Source of the DNA: Thiothrix sp.
Lineage (GTDB): Bacteria > Pseudomonadota > Gammaproteobacteria > Thiotrichales > Thiotrichaceae
Length of the DNA stretch: 64,000 bases
Direction: 5' to 3'
Assembly: GCF_028714775.1 (NCBI RefSeq)
Contig: NZ_JAQTLS010000013.1
Location: forward strand, 39,598 to 103,597
In this document: one piece after another, positions 1 to 7,414 of the stretch
Position numbering within the stretch: position 1 is the first letter of the stretch
Layout of the letters: the number at the start of each line of letters is the position of its first letter
Notes under the pieces: generated by a model
Seen by the model: the letters and a program-made list of their open reading frames with translations, nothing else
What the model was told of the DNA's origin: nothing
Database searches by the model: none
Translations under genes and position numbers: made by a program

Positions 1-91
1 GCCGTTCCAGCCCATGCGCACCGAATGCCCCCAACATCACCGCCAGCATTCCCAGCACCGCACCGATGGATAAAAAAACGCTTTTTTGCAT
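1..91 (-). CDS. DUF423 family inner-membrane protein (N-terminal part only)
   Basis: Reading leftward from the ATG at 91 gives about 30 residues, beginning MQKSVFLSIGAVLG and containing the LGAFGAHGLE signature typical of the DUF423 (YgdD-like) family of small four-helix membrane proteins. The rest of the gene lies beyond the window edge. An AAGGTAAT ribosome site sits just upstream of the ATG. The function of the family is unknown. The call rests on this short conserved start, so it is fairly but not completely secure. Confidence 0.7.
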   Translation of the reverse strand, partial: MQKSVFLSIGAVLGMLAVMLGAFGAHGLER

Positions 92-136
92 ACCGATTAC
101 CTTTCATTGCATCCGTTATTGCCACGGCTATGGCAT

Positions 137-167
137 AAAAAAGGGTAGCACGACCGCTACCCTTTTT
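137..167 (-). terminator. Intrinsic terminator after cytochrome b561 gene
   Basis: A 9-bp stem (GGGTAGC arms extended by A/T pairs) with a short loop is followed on the minus strand by a run of T. It lies about 45 bases past the stop of the cytochrome b561 gene. The flanking A and T runs are symmetrical, so it could also work on the other strand. Confidence 0.75.
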
Positions 168-209
168 CGCAGGAAAAGGAAGGCAGCGTTGCCCTCCTCC
201 TACCGTCTA

Positions 210-1079
210 TCAAGATTCCATGTTTTTCTTGCCAGTCACCATCGCGCGTGCCAGATTTTCATTGTGCAAGCGGCTGCTGACGATCACGCCCAAGATGTGA
301 AGAATGACAAGGAACAAGGTCAGGTTCGCAGCAAGTTCATGCATTTCTTCCCAATACATTTCGCCCTCGCTTTCTGCACCTTCGTGTTCCTCATCTTCAT
401 CTGCTTCAGCCACCACGGGTTGCAGCGCTTGTGGAGCAACTGCGGGAGCAGCCATTTGTTGTGGCATTTGCTGCGGCGGTGCTGCGGCTGGAGCCATTTG
501 CGGAGCGGTTGGCGCTGCCATCTGCGGCGGCATTGGCAGGTCTTGCGGCGTCTGCCCACCTTGCACTACAGGCACGCCCATTGCTTCGCGCCCAGCGCGC
601 TCGCCACGCTCAGCACGTTCCCGCGCTTCTTCACGCTCGCTTTCGGCACGTGCAACACTGATCAGCGCCGGAGCCTGCATATTCGCCAGTATACCTTCGC
701 CTTCTTTCTCTGCCAGCAGTTCAAGACCCGTGAAACCTGTCGCCAGTACGCCCACCATCAGCAGCAGGATCATCCAACCGCCTGCCGGGTTATGACCCAG
801 ATAATGCTTCGGATGGGTCGTCAGCAGCGATTTCAGGTATTCAATAACCGCTTTCGGGGAATAGATAAAATCGCTGAAACGCGCATATTTCGAGCCAACA
901 AAGCCCCAAATGATACGGAAAGAGATCAAACCGAGTGCGGCGTAACCACCGATTTCGTGGACTTCTTCCCAGTTATCCCACTCTTCGCCCGTCAGGTAGG
1001 CAGCGGCAAACGCCAATACCAGCGACCAGTGAAGAATGCGTACCAGCGGGTCCCAGACGGTGACTTGTTTGGTTTCCAT
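210..1079 (-). CDS. Cytochrome b561-type membrane protein with long Pro/Gln/Met-rich insert
   Basis: This is a four-helix di-heme cytochrome b of the Ni/Fe-hydrogenase/b561 family, which normally passes electrons between a soluble c-type partner and the quinone pool. Helix 1 carries His17 (WDPLVRILHW), helix 2 region His41 (EEVHEIGG) and the last helix His261 and His272, matching the usual heme ligands. The family is usually about 180-220 residues; this protein has 289. The excess is a segment between helices 3 and 4 (about residues 140-235): first a charged Arg/Glu stretch, then repeated PPQM/APQM/PQQM units, then an acidic patch. The gene stands alone, with a terminator behind it. The redox partner cannot be told from the sequence. 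Confidence 0.85.
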   Translation of the reverse strand: METKQVTVWDPLVRILHWSLVLAFAAAYLTGEEWDNWEEVHEIGGYAALGLISFRIIWGFVGSKYARFSDFIYSPKAVIEYLKSLLTTHPKHYLGHNPAGGWMILLLMVGVLATGFTGLELLAEKEGEGILANMQAPALISVARAESEREEARERAERGERAGREAMGVPVVQGGQTPQDLPMPPQMAAPTAPQMAPAAAPPQQMPQQMAAPAVAPQALQPVVAEADEDEEHEGAESEGEMYWEEMHELAANLTLFLVILHILGVIVSSRLHNENLARAMVTGKKNMES

Positions 1080-1202
1080 AGAGCGTGATCCTGTAGTGAA
1101 TAATTCTCACAGGAAGTATAGGTATTTAAAGCGAAAAAAGGTATCAGGCAAACCGCTTATTTAGGGGATAGCAGCGGCAGGTGTTGTATACTCGGACATT
1201 GA

Positions 1203-1230
1203 ATGACACAATATAACCATAATGACACAA
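1203..1230 (+). promoter_or_regulatory. Direct repeats before vapBC, probable antitoxin operator
   Basis: The 9-mer ATGACACAA occurs twice, at 1203-1211 and 1222-1230, 19 bp apart, which places both copies on one face of the helix. A TATACT -10-like hexamer lies just upstream at 1187-1192. AbrB/VapB antitoxins typically bind such repeats to autoregulate. The position is seen in the sequence; the regulator is inferred. Confidence 0.45.
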
Positions 1231-1241
1231 AGGAGATATTT

Positions 1242-1496
1242 ATGTCATCCATAGCCATACAAGTCTCACATGGTGGAAGAATTGTCATTCCTGCTGACAT
1301 CCGCCAAAAAATGGGCATTGGGATCGGGGATGAAATCCTGCTGACGTGGCGCGAAGACAGCCACGAGTTAAACATCGCCACCCGTAAACAACGCCTGCAA
1401 CGCGCTCGCCATCTCGTGCAACAGCATATCAAGGCCAAGCATTCCGTTGTCGATGAACTCATCCAAGAACGGAAAGAGGCAGCTACCCATGAGTAA
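1242..1496 (+). CDS. vapB: VapB-type antitoxin, AbrB/SpoVT fold
   Basis: This 84-residue protein has an N-terminal swapped-hairpin AbrB domain (IQVSHGGRIVIPADIRQKMG) that would bind the promoter, and a basic/acidic tail that would wrap the toxin. The ATG at 1242 was chosen because AAAGGAGA lies six bases upstream; an in-frame ATG 13 codons earlier has no such site. The stop overlaps the start of the next gene (ATGAGTAA), the usual arrangement of a toxin-antitoxin pair. Expected role: neutralise the VapC partner and repress the operon. Confidence 0.88.
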   Translation: MSSIAIQVSHGGRIVIPADIRQKMGIGIGDEILLTWREDSHELNIATRKQRLQRARHLVQQHIKAKHSVVDELIQERKEAATHE

Positions 1497-1878
1497 AATA
1501 GTGCTCGATGCTTCCGCCATTTTGGCTTATTTACTGGATGAAACGGGCGCGGAAGCCGTCGCTCCTATCCTTGAAGCGGGGGAAGGTATCGTTTCCAGCG
1601 TCAATTATGCGGAAGTTGTCAGTAAACTGACCGATTACCAGATGCCATTGGCAGCGATTCAAATGGCCTTGGATGACTTGGATTTGGACATTATCACCTT
1701 TGACGTGCAGCAGGCCGTGGTGACGGGTGAATTGCGGGCAGTCAGCAAACCTTTCGGTTTGTCACTCGGTGACAGGGCGTGTTTGGCGCTCAGCTATGTA
1801 TTGCAATTGCCTGTCTTGACGGCAGACCACAACTGGACGCTTGTGCCCGGTAGCGGGGATGTGCGGGTTATTCGGTAA
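1489..1878 (+). CDS. vapC: VapC-type PIN-domain ribonuclease toxin
   Basis: This 129-residue PIN nuclease has the acidic residues of the Mg-dependent site visible in VLDASAILAYL (Asp near residue 6), NYAEVVSK (Glu), LSLGDRACLAL (Asp) and LTADHNW (Asp). The family cleaves tRNA or rRNA when released from VapB. The ATG at 1489 overlaps the vapB stop, so translation is coupled. The target RNA cannot be predicted. Confidence 0.88.
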   Translation: MSKIVLDASAILAYLLDETGAEAVAPILEAGEGIVSSVNYAEVVSKLTDYQMPLAAIQMALDDLDLDIITFDVQQAVVTGELRAVSKPFGLSLGDRACLALSYVLQLPVLTADHNWTLVPGSGDVRVIR

Positions 1879-1890
1879 GGAGCCGACACC

Positions 1891-1959
1891 GTGACAAAAC
1901 TCACTCCATTTGATGCAACAGAGTATCTGGATAATAATGCCCCACTATCAATTCTTTGA
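1891..1959 (+). pseudogene. Remnant of HigA-like addiction-module antidote gene
   Basis: A GTG opens a 22-codon frame starting MTKLTPFDATEYLD, which is the characteristic beginning of the putative addiction-module antidote (HTH) family. It then diverges and meets a stop at 1957-1959. The full antidote would be about 100 residues with a DNA-binding domain, so this is a 5' stump, probably left by the rearrangement that brought in the DUF4384 gene just downstream. The identification rests on a short but distinctive stretch. Confidence 0.5.
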
Positions 1960-1975
1960 AGCTATGGGGCATTGG

Positions 1976-2509
1976 ATGAATCCACGAAACTATTGGGCTT
2001 TGTTGGTGTTGCTTGCTGTAAGTGCCTGTCAAAACCCATCCGAAGTCAGGCCAGATGATGAGGCAAATCCAAAAACATTCACGCTGGTCAGTCGTGGTTG
2101 CGAAGCAGCCGAAACGCAGCAATCCAGTAGTTCTGGCTTGGCATTGAAAGCTTCGGTTGACCGCAGCTCTTACCGGATAGGCGAAAGCCTAATCCTTTCC
2201 GTCAAGCCAGATCAGGATACCTATATTTCGGTGATTGATCAGGGTTCCATTGCCGGGCAGAAAGCAGGGGTAGTGTTATTTACTGACGAACGGGTTGACG
2301 CTGGTACAACGCTGGTATTTCCACCAACAGGCAAGACTATGAATATAGAAGGGCCAGCCGGTTCCAATGTTTTACAGATAGTCGCTTCAAGCAACAAAGG
2401 CGCTGTCAATCAGGGCGCGAATGGCAAAGGTGTGGTGGTGAAAACGGCGGAATCTGTACCCAATGACGATACCGTAAGCTGCAATATCCGGTTTGTGATT
2501 ACCGATTAG
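1976..2509 (+). CDS. DUF4384-containing lipoprotein
   Basis: This 177-residue protein has a signal peptide ending in the lipobox LAVSAC, so it should be lipid-anchored facing the periplasm. Residues of about 50-150 resemble a DUF4384 beta-sandwich (YRIGESLILSV, DTYISVIDQ, MNIEGPAGSNVLQIVAS). DUF4384 is commonly found fused to or beside caspase-like proteases and bacterial TIR or kinase proteins; its ligand is unknown. ATG 1976 is preferred over upstream ATGs because GGGG lies a suitable distance before it and the signal peptide starts there. Its 3' end overlaps the convergent Wzz-TIR gene by 11 bp; that protein ends in a related domain. Confidence 0.75.
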   Translation: MNPRNYWALLVLLAVSACQNPSEVRPDDEANPKTFTLVSRGCEAAETQQSSSSGLALKASVDRSSYRIGESLILSVKPDQDTYISVIDQGSIAGQKAGVVLFTDERVDAGTTLVFPPTGKTMNIEGPAGSNVLQIVASSNKGAVNQGANGKGVVVKTAESVPNDDTVSCNIRFVITD

Positions 2510-4898
2510 ACTGATACACGGCAACGGTCACTTCCTGCTTTTTTACCCCGTCCGCTTCCAGTTTTTTCAACGCAGCAGTGAAAGCAGCTTCATTGTCGAA
2601 CTGGCTATACCCGAGATGGTCAGGTTTGCCTTCGGGTGTCCACAGCAGGATAAATTTATCAGTGCCGTTGCCGGATTTGGCTTGTAACCCAATAGTTTCT
2701 CCGTTGTATTGCGGAGTGAAATGCAGGGAGGCAGAACCTTTTTCCGGGAGTATTTTGGTGACAGCACCGCTGGCATCTTGATTCCAGAGAGTAGCGTAAC
2801 CCTTGTGGGAGCCGCTGAAAGTCAGGTAGATAGTGTCGCCTGCGTGAATATTCTCTTTGGGTTCGTAGTCAAGCAGCAGGGTTGGGCTGGTAAATTCCTG
2901 CCAGACTTGTTTGAGGTCGTTGTAGCCTCCGGCAAGTGCGAAGATTGTCAGGGTGGCGGCACTTAACCATTTCCAATGGGGTGTAACTCGTCTCAACGTT
3001 GTGCGAAGAATCCCATCTCCAACCCTTTCCTTATCAGGGAAGGGAGCAATAACATCCGCTGTAGGTGTAGGAGCCAGCCTTGCTGGCGATTCTTCCGTTG
3101 CATCGTGTTCAGTTTCAACAGGTTTCGGGCAATACTGCGCAATCGCTTTCAGCAACTGCTGGAATCGTAGGTCATTAACTTCACCCTGCCAGCCTTGCAG
3201 GTCAGCGGTATGTATACGTCCGAACGGCATAGGCACAACGGCAGGCTGATACAGTATCGGGATGAGGACATGGCGTTGTAGGGCATAGCTGCTTTCTTCC
3301 CTGACCCACAGAGAACCAACGGAAGCAGTTGACCAGACGGTGACAACACAGCGGGCATTATCCAACACTTGCTTGATGGCGTTCTCGAAGTTTTGACCGG
3401 GCAGGAGTTCGGCATCCCACCAAACGGCATAGCCTTGTGCGGTGAGTACGGTGGCGAGAGTATCTACCCACGTTTTATCCTGACGGCTGTAACTGATGAA
3501 GATGTCGTGCATGGCGGCTGTGCATCTTGGTGATGTTAGCTCCAGTTCTGCAACGTCTTCCACCCGGTCGTTCATGAAAGCACGCAGGACGGCTACTGAT
3601 ATACCCAGCAGCAAACCCAGTAGAGAACCAAAGGCTAAATTGGTTAACAGGCCGGGCTTTGGTTTCCTGAGAGGAACCTGAGCCTTGTCGATGATGATAA
3701 TGTTATTGGCTGCACCACTGATTGCCTTCAAGCGTTGCAGCAGGCTTTGGTAGAGTTCTTGATTGGTTTCAACTTCACGCTGGAGGGTATTGTAAGCGAT
3801 GAGTTTGTCCTGTTCCTGCATGGCGACAACTTTGGCCTTAGCGATGTTCTCGTGTATCGGGGATTCTTCTTTCTTGATGGCTTCCAGTTCATTGTTGATG
3901 CTGGTGAGTTTGCTGGCAATTTCTGCTTCCATCTCGTTTTCTAGGCTGCGGACTTGCTGGCTCAATTCTGCGGTAGATGATTTTTTGGTCTTTAACTGGT
4001 CAAGGTGCTGAGCCAGCGTTTGCAGGTGAGCAGAATTATCCTTGAGGACACCAATGCGCTCAGAAGCCGGGCGGGTCTTATCAGACAATACATCGCGCTT
4101 GCTTTCTTTATCAAAACGTTTCTGCTGAATTTGCACAAGTTCTTTGGAGAGTTTTTGCAAGGCTAGGGAATATGAGGTGACAACCTTACCATCAAGTTGG
4201 AAGAAACCATGTTCTTGGGCGTATTGCGTCAGGTTTTTTTCCGCGTCTTCTAGTTTGCGTTTAACTTCTTGTGCACTCCCGGACAGGTAAGTTTGCACAT
4301 CAGTAGTGGCGGAGGAATGGCGTTCCATGTTCATCGCATAGAAGGTTTCGGCAACCGTATTGACAATCTGGGTGGCTTGTTCCGGGTTGGAAGATTCGTA
4401 ATGGATGTGCACCATCCGTGAGTTTCTGATTGGCTCGACACTCAGATTCTCAATCAGCCGTTCTTCAAGAGCGGTTTGTTTGGCACGGGGATCGTCCGTG
4501 CCAAACCATTGTCTGATTTCCCCCGGCAGGGAACTGGATTGCATGTTCTCATGCAGCTTCAGTTTTTGAATAACCTTGGCTACTAGGGCACGGCTGCGAA
4601 TCAATTCAAATTGTGACGGGTAGAAATTACGGGCATCGCGGATGTCGCCACTATTATTGAAGTCAGATTCACCAAGTTCGACTGTGGTTCCCTCCCTCTC
4701 AATCTGTATTGTTGTGGTGGCTCGGTAAACATTGGTGCTGAACAGTGTGTAAAGCAATGCCAGCAGCACGGCTGTACCAGCAATCAGCACTATCAAGTGC
4801 TGTGACCTGACCAGTGTCTTCCAGAAATCACGCAAGTCAAGCGTATCCCGTGGTTTGGTATCGGGGTACTGCTGCTTGTTACGGTTGTCTTGTTGCAT
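2499..4898 (-). CDS. Wzz-like polysaccharide co-polymerase fused to TIR and DUF4384-like domains
   Basis: This 799-residue protein has an unusual domain order. Residues 20-110 are a Wzz/GumC chain-length-determinant domain with helix TM1 at 34-53. Residues 205-390 are a long coiled coil expected in the periplasm. A Pro-rich motif (VPLRKPKPG, 408-416) leads into TM2 (419-438). A TIR domain fills 464-585, from HDIFISYSRQDKTW through the WVREE box, whose Glu535 fits the catalytic position of NAD-cleaving TIRs. A repeat-bearing linker, a third helix (643-658) and a DUF4384-like beta domain (about 672-770) follow. In known Wzz fusions the cytoplasmic place after TM2 holds a tyrosine kinase, not a TIR. 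Predicted topology: TIR inside, coiled coil and DUF4384 outside. No clear ribosome site precedes the ATG. NADase activity is inferred only. Confidence 0.8.
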   Translation of the reverse strand: MQQDNRNKQQYPDTKPRDTLDLRDFWKTLVRSQHLIVLIAGTAVLLALLYTLFSTNVYRATTTIQIEREGTTVELGESDFNNSGDIRDARNFYPSQFELIRSRALVAKVIQKLKLHENMQSSSLPGEIRQWFGTDDPRAKQTALEERLIENLSVEPIRNSRMVHIHYESSNPEQATQIVNTVAETFYAMNMERHSSATTDVQTYLSGSAQEVKRKLEDAEKNLTQYAQEHGFFQLDGKVVTSYSLALQKLSKELVQIQQKRFDKESKRDVLSDKTRPASERIGVLKDNSAHLQTLAQHLDQLKTKKSSTAELSQQVRSLENEMEAEIASKLTSINNELEAIKKEESPIHENIAKAKVVAMQEQDKLIAYNTLQREVETNQELYQSLLQRLKAISGAANNIIIIDKAQVPLRKPKPGLLTNLAFGSLLGLLLGISVAVLRAFMNDRVEDVAELELTSPRCTAAMHDIFISYSRQDKTWVDTLATVLTAQGYAVWWDAELLPGQNFENAIKQVLDNARCVVTVWSTASVGSLWVREESSYALQRHVLIPILYQPAVVPMPFGRIHTADLQGWQGEVNDLRFQQLLKAIAQYCPKPVETEHDATEESPARLAPTPTADVIAPFPDKERVGDGILRTTLRRVTPHWKWLSAATLTIFALAGGYNDLKQVWQEFTSPTLLLDYEPKENIHAGDTIYLTFSGSHKGYATLWNQDASGAVTKILPEKGSASLHFTPQYNGETIGLQAKSGNGTDKFILLWTPEGKPDHLGYSQFDNEAAFTAALKKLEADGVKKQEVTVAVYQSNR
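3019..3092. repeat. Two REP-like palindromes inside the Wzz-TIR coding sequence
   Basis: At 3066-3092 the plus strand reads GGAGCCAGCCTTGCTGGCGA within a larger element, very like the REP sequences scattered in Pseudomonas and relatives. At 3023-3044 a second small palindrome pairs CCCTTTCC with GGGAAGGG. Both are translated, giving the linker between the TIR domain and the third helix (ESPARLAPT and APFPDKERVGDG). REP elements usually lie between genes, so location in a domain linker is notable. Confidence 0.55.
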
Positions 4899-5025
4899 GG
4901 TCAGGTTACATTGCTAAAGTAAAATCAATCACGGCAATAATAAACCAATTTATGCTGTAATTTGTCGGTTTATCAGTACAATATGCGGTAGATTTTATCG
5001 GCGATGCAAAACAGGAGTTATCAGC

Positions 5026-6432
5026 ATGACGGGGCTACGGCTGGTTTTCGGAATCATTCTGGTGTTGTTGACGGGTAGCCTATCCGCTGACGAGACGACG
5101 GCTGATGAAAAGAACGTGCGGGTTGGTGAAGCCCAGCAGTTTGCACAGGGCAACAAAGTCGCGGTGATTGTCGGCGTAAATACCTATGATCAGGAAAGTG
5201 GTTTGCGTCCGTTGAAATATGCGGCTGCCGATGCGGATGCGCTGACAGCGGTGTTGCAAAAGCATGGTTACGCAGCCAGAACACTGACCAATCAGAAAGC
5301 CACCAAATCCTACATCCTCAATGCGATCAAGCGGGCGGGCGAAACGCTGAACCCGCAACAGGGTACGCTGGTCTTCGCTTTCTCCGGGCATGGTTTCGCC
5401 CAAGGCGGCAACAACTATCTGGCTTCTTACGGCACGGTTGGCGACAACTTGTCAGAGTCGGCTTTGTCCATGCAGGAACTGGAGCAGGCAGTCCGCGCCA
5501 CCAAAGCCCGCCGTGCGGTGCTGTTCATTGATGCCTGCCGCGACAATCCGGGGCTGGAAGGCAGCAAGAGTATCGGGCAACCCAGCTTCATCCAGCAGCA
5601 AAGCGAAGGCATACAGGTGTTGTACGCCACCAAGTTTGGGGAAATCAGTTGGGAACATGACAGCCTCAAACACGGCGTATTCAGCTACTTCCTGCAAAAA
5701 GCCCTGAATGGCGAAGCCGCCGACACTCAAGGGGCAATCAGCTTCGATAACCTGAAAAGCTATGTCCAGCAACAGGTTGCCAACTGGACATTTACCAATC
5801 TGGCACGAACCCAAAAGCCCTTCAGCATGGGCGAAAACTACGGCATCTTCATGCTGGCAAGTAGTGGCAATTTGCCAACTGTACCGACTTCTGTACCAAA
5901 ACCTGAGCCTGTGGCTGCACCCCCACAGCCAGTCACACGTCCAGAATCTGTACCAGAACAAACGGCAGCAACTAACCTTATTGCAGGTCGTTACATTGAC
6001 CACGGCGACGGCACAATCACCGATACCCAAACCAAACTAATATGGAAAAAATGTGCTGAGGGACAAAGCGGAAACAATTGTAGTGGTACGCCTACACGCT
6101 ATGCATGGGATGATGCAATGGCAAAATTCGGCAAGGGTGAATGGCGGCTGCCAACTAAGGATGAATTGAAAAGTTTGGTGTATTGCAGCAATGGTACGCA
6201 GACTCCACTAGCAGATCATAAATTCTGTGGTGAGATAAGTCCCTATCAATCACCGACTATTAGCTTACAAGCTTTTCCAAATGTATCAGTAGGTGCTACA
6301 TACTGGTCGTCATCCTACACTACCGACATGACGGAAAAAGGAGCTTCGTATGTAGGCTTCAATAGTGGCTATAGTGGCTGGGGTTCTAAACATTTCGATT
6401 TCGAGGTACGCTTAGTGCGTAATGGATCCTAG
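5026..6432 (+). CDS. Secreted caspase-like (C14) protease with DUF1566 C-terminal domain
   Basis: This 468-residue protein starts with a Sec signal peptide (residues 1-21, cut after SLSA). A caspase p20-like domain follows with the dyad His122 in FAFSGHGF and Cys171 in FIDACRDNP. A Pro-rich hinge (about 285-315) leads to a DUF1566 (Lcl C-terminal-like) domain at about 320-465 with WRLPTKDEL and YWSSSY. Such metacaspase-type enzymes usually cut after Arg or Lys; the substrate here is unknown. AGGAG lies eight bases before the ATG. The gene is divergent from the Wzz-TIR gene across 127 bp, and both proteins are predicted to reach the periplasm, which suggests joint action. That link is inference. 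Confidence 0.85.
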   Translation: MTGLRLVFGIILVLLTGSLSADETTADEKNVRVGEAQQFAQGNKVAVIVGVNTYDQESGLRPLKYAAADADALTAVLQKHGYAARTLTNQKATKSYILNAIKRAGETLNPQQGTLVFAFSGHGFAQGGNNYLASYGTVGDNLSESALSMQELEQAVRATKARRAVLFIDACRDNPGLEGSKSIGQPSFIQQQSEGIQVLYATKFGEISWEHDSLKHGVFSYFLQKALNGEAADTQGAISFDNLKSYVQQQVANWTFTNLARTQKPFSMGENYGIFMLASSGNLPTVPTSVPKPEPVAAPPQPVTRPESVPEQTAATNLIAGRYIDHGDGTITDTQTKLIWKKCAEGQSGNNCSGTPTRYAWDDAMAKFGKGEWRLPTKDELKSLVYCSNGTQTPLADHKFCGEISPYQSPTISLQAFPNVSVGATYWSSSYTTDMTEKGASYVGFNSGYSGWGSKHFDFEVRLVRNGS

Positions 6433-6506
6433 TTTTATTTCAACATTGATCAGCGGAATAAGCTGAAAATATACCAAAATTAGGTTGTTCAAATGAGGGG
6501 CTATGG

Positions 6507-6645
6507 TCAAACCAATTCGACCAGAAATGCTCCAGCATCCAGTTCCTGTTTGATCGCCGCCCAATGTTTGCTGAAAACATCCAGCAGCTTTTGTTTGGAG
6601 CAGTTGCCAACCCGTAAAGAAATTGAAGGCGTATCCCAATCAATT
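6507..6645 (-). pseudogene. C-terminal remnant of a DUF5615 PIN-like toxin
   Basis: An open stretch of about 44 codons with no start codon reads ISLRVGNCSKQKLLDVFSKH and ends in an AGAFLVEL-type tail, the usual C-terminal end of DUF5615 PIN-like proteins. The catalytic N-terminal half is absent. It lies directly behind the intact PIN toxin at 6640-7068, so the locus has accumulated more than one toxin gene. Confidence 0.5.
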
Positions 6646-7068
6646 TATTCCAATTACTGATACCGTTATCGCTTGTGCTGCGGTCATGATTTGTATATCG
6701 CCAATCTGTTTCAGCACCAGCAAGTCAGCATCGCCTGTTATCAGGCAGTCTGCTTTGCCCGCTAACGCCACATCCAGAAATGGGTTGTCTTTTTTGTCAC
6801 GGCACAGTTCCACGGTTTCCCCAATTTCATAGAACAATCCCACCCTGCGCATGTTGTTGAGGAAATTCTGACGTTTTTCGGCTGAAAAATAGCGGTCAAA
6901 CTTTTCCCGCCAGATGACCTCTTCCAGTTCGGCAAAGGTGGTTGACGAAAACAGGAAAAAGCCGTTCAGGGTGATATGGTCAACAATTTTCGCAGGTGGG
7001 CTGGAGCGGGAAATCAGGCTGCTGATCAAGACATTGGTGTCGCAGACACAGCGTTCAAGGCTTGTCAT
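6640..7068 (-). CDS. PIN-domain toxin of a toxin-antitoxin pair (COG1569 type)
   Basis: This 142-residue PIN nuclease belongs to the 'putative toxin-antitoxin system toxin component, PIN family' group. Acidic site residues are in VCDTNVLISSL, TFAELEEV, DNPFLDVAL and LITGDADLL. It should be a Mg-dependent ribonuclease held inactive by the Phd-like partner encoded just upstream, whose 3' end overlaps this gene by 14 bp. The RNA target is unknown. Confidence 0.85.
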   Translation of the reverse strand: MTSLERCVCDTNVLISSLISRSSPPAKIVDHITLNGFFLFSSTTFAELEEVIWREKFDRYFSAEKRQNFLNNMRRVGLFYEIGETVELCRDKKDNPFLDVALAGKADCLITGDADLLVLKQIGDIQIMTAAQAITVSVIGIN

Positions 7069-7348
7069 TCAGGATGTCTTCCAACACTGATTCCGTCAGA
7101 CCGCTTTGTTCCGCTTCGCTACGCAGCGCATCCAGTGAGGCCAACAACTGCTGGCGTTCCTGCTGCATGGCTTCTGCCCGCCTGCGCAGCAAAAATACTT
7201 CGCCGCCGAGCATTTCAAAATCCCGCATGGAAAGGATAACGGCAGTGTCGCGTTTATTGCGGGTGATTTTGAACGGTTCACCCTGCCAGACCTTATCAAG
7301 CACCGAACCAAACTGGTTGCTGGCCTGACGTGCGCCGATGGATTGCAT
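7055..7348 (-). CDS. Phd/YefM-family antitoxin
   Basis: This 97-residue protein has the YefM/Phd N-terminal fold (MQSIGARQASNQFGSVLDKV, then PFKITRNKRDTAVILS), which binds operator DNA, and an acidic C-terminal tail that would block the toxin. TGAGGA lies before the ATG. It is the first gene of the pair with the PIN toxin at 6640-7068, and a perfect palindrome lies upstream. Confidence 0.85.
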   Translation of the reverse strand: MQSIGARQASNQFGSVLDKVWQGEPFKITRNKRDTAVILSMRDFEMLGGEVFLLRRRAEAMQQERQQLLASLDALRSEAEQSGLTESVLEDILNDKP

Positions 7349-7382
7349 GGCTATTCCTCACTGAGTTGCCTTGATAGTAGTG

Positions 7383-7396
7383 ATTGTAGCTACAAT
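7383..7396. promoter_or_regulatory. Perfect palindrome upstream of the Phd/PIN pair
   Basis: ATTGTAGCTACAAT is a perfect 14-bp palindrome 35 bp upstream of the antitoxin ATG. Phd/YefM proteins bind palindromes of this size to repress their own operon, so this is the likely operator. Confidence 0.5.
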
Positions 7397-7414
7397 AGCT
7401 CTTTTATAGCAACT

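Noticed and set aside
66..1088. Long plus-strand frame opposite the cytochrome b561 gene
   Set aside because: It mirrors the minus-strand gene, has no family features, and its residue mix (many His, Arg, Cys) is typical of an antisense shadow.
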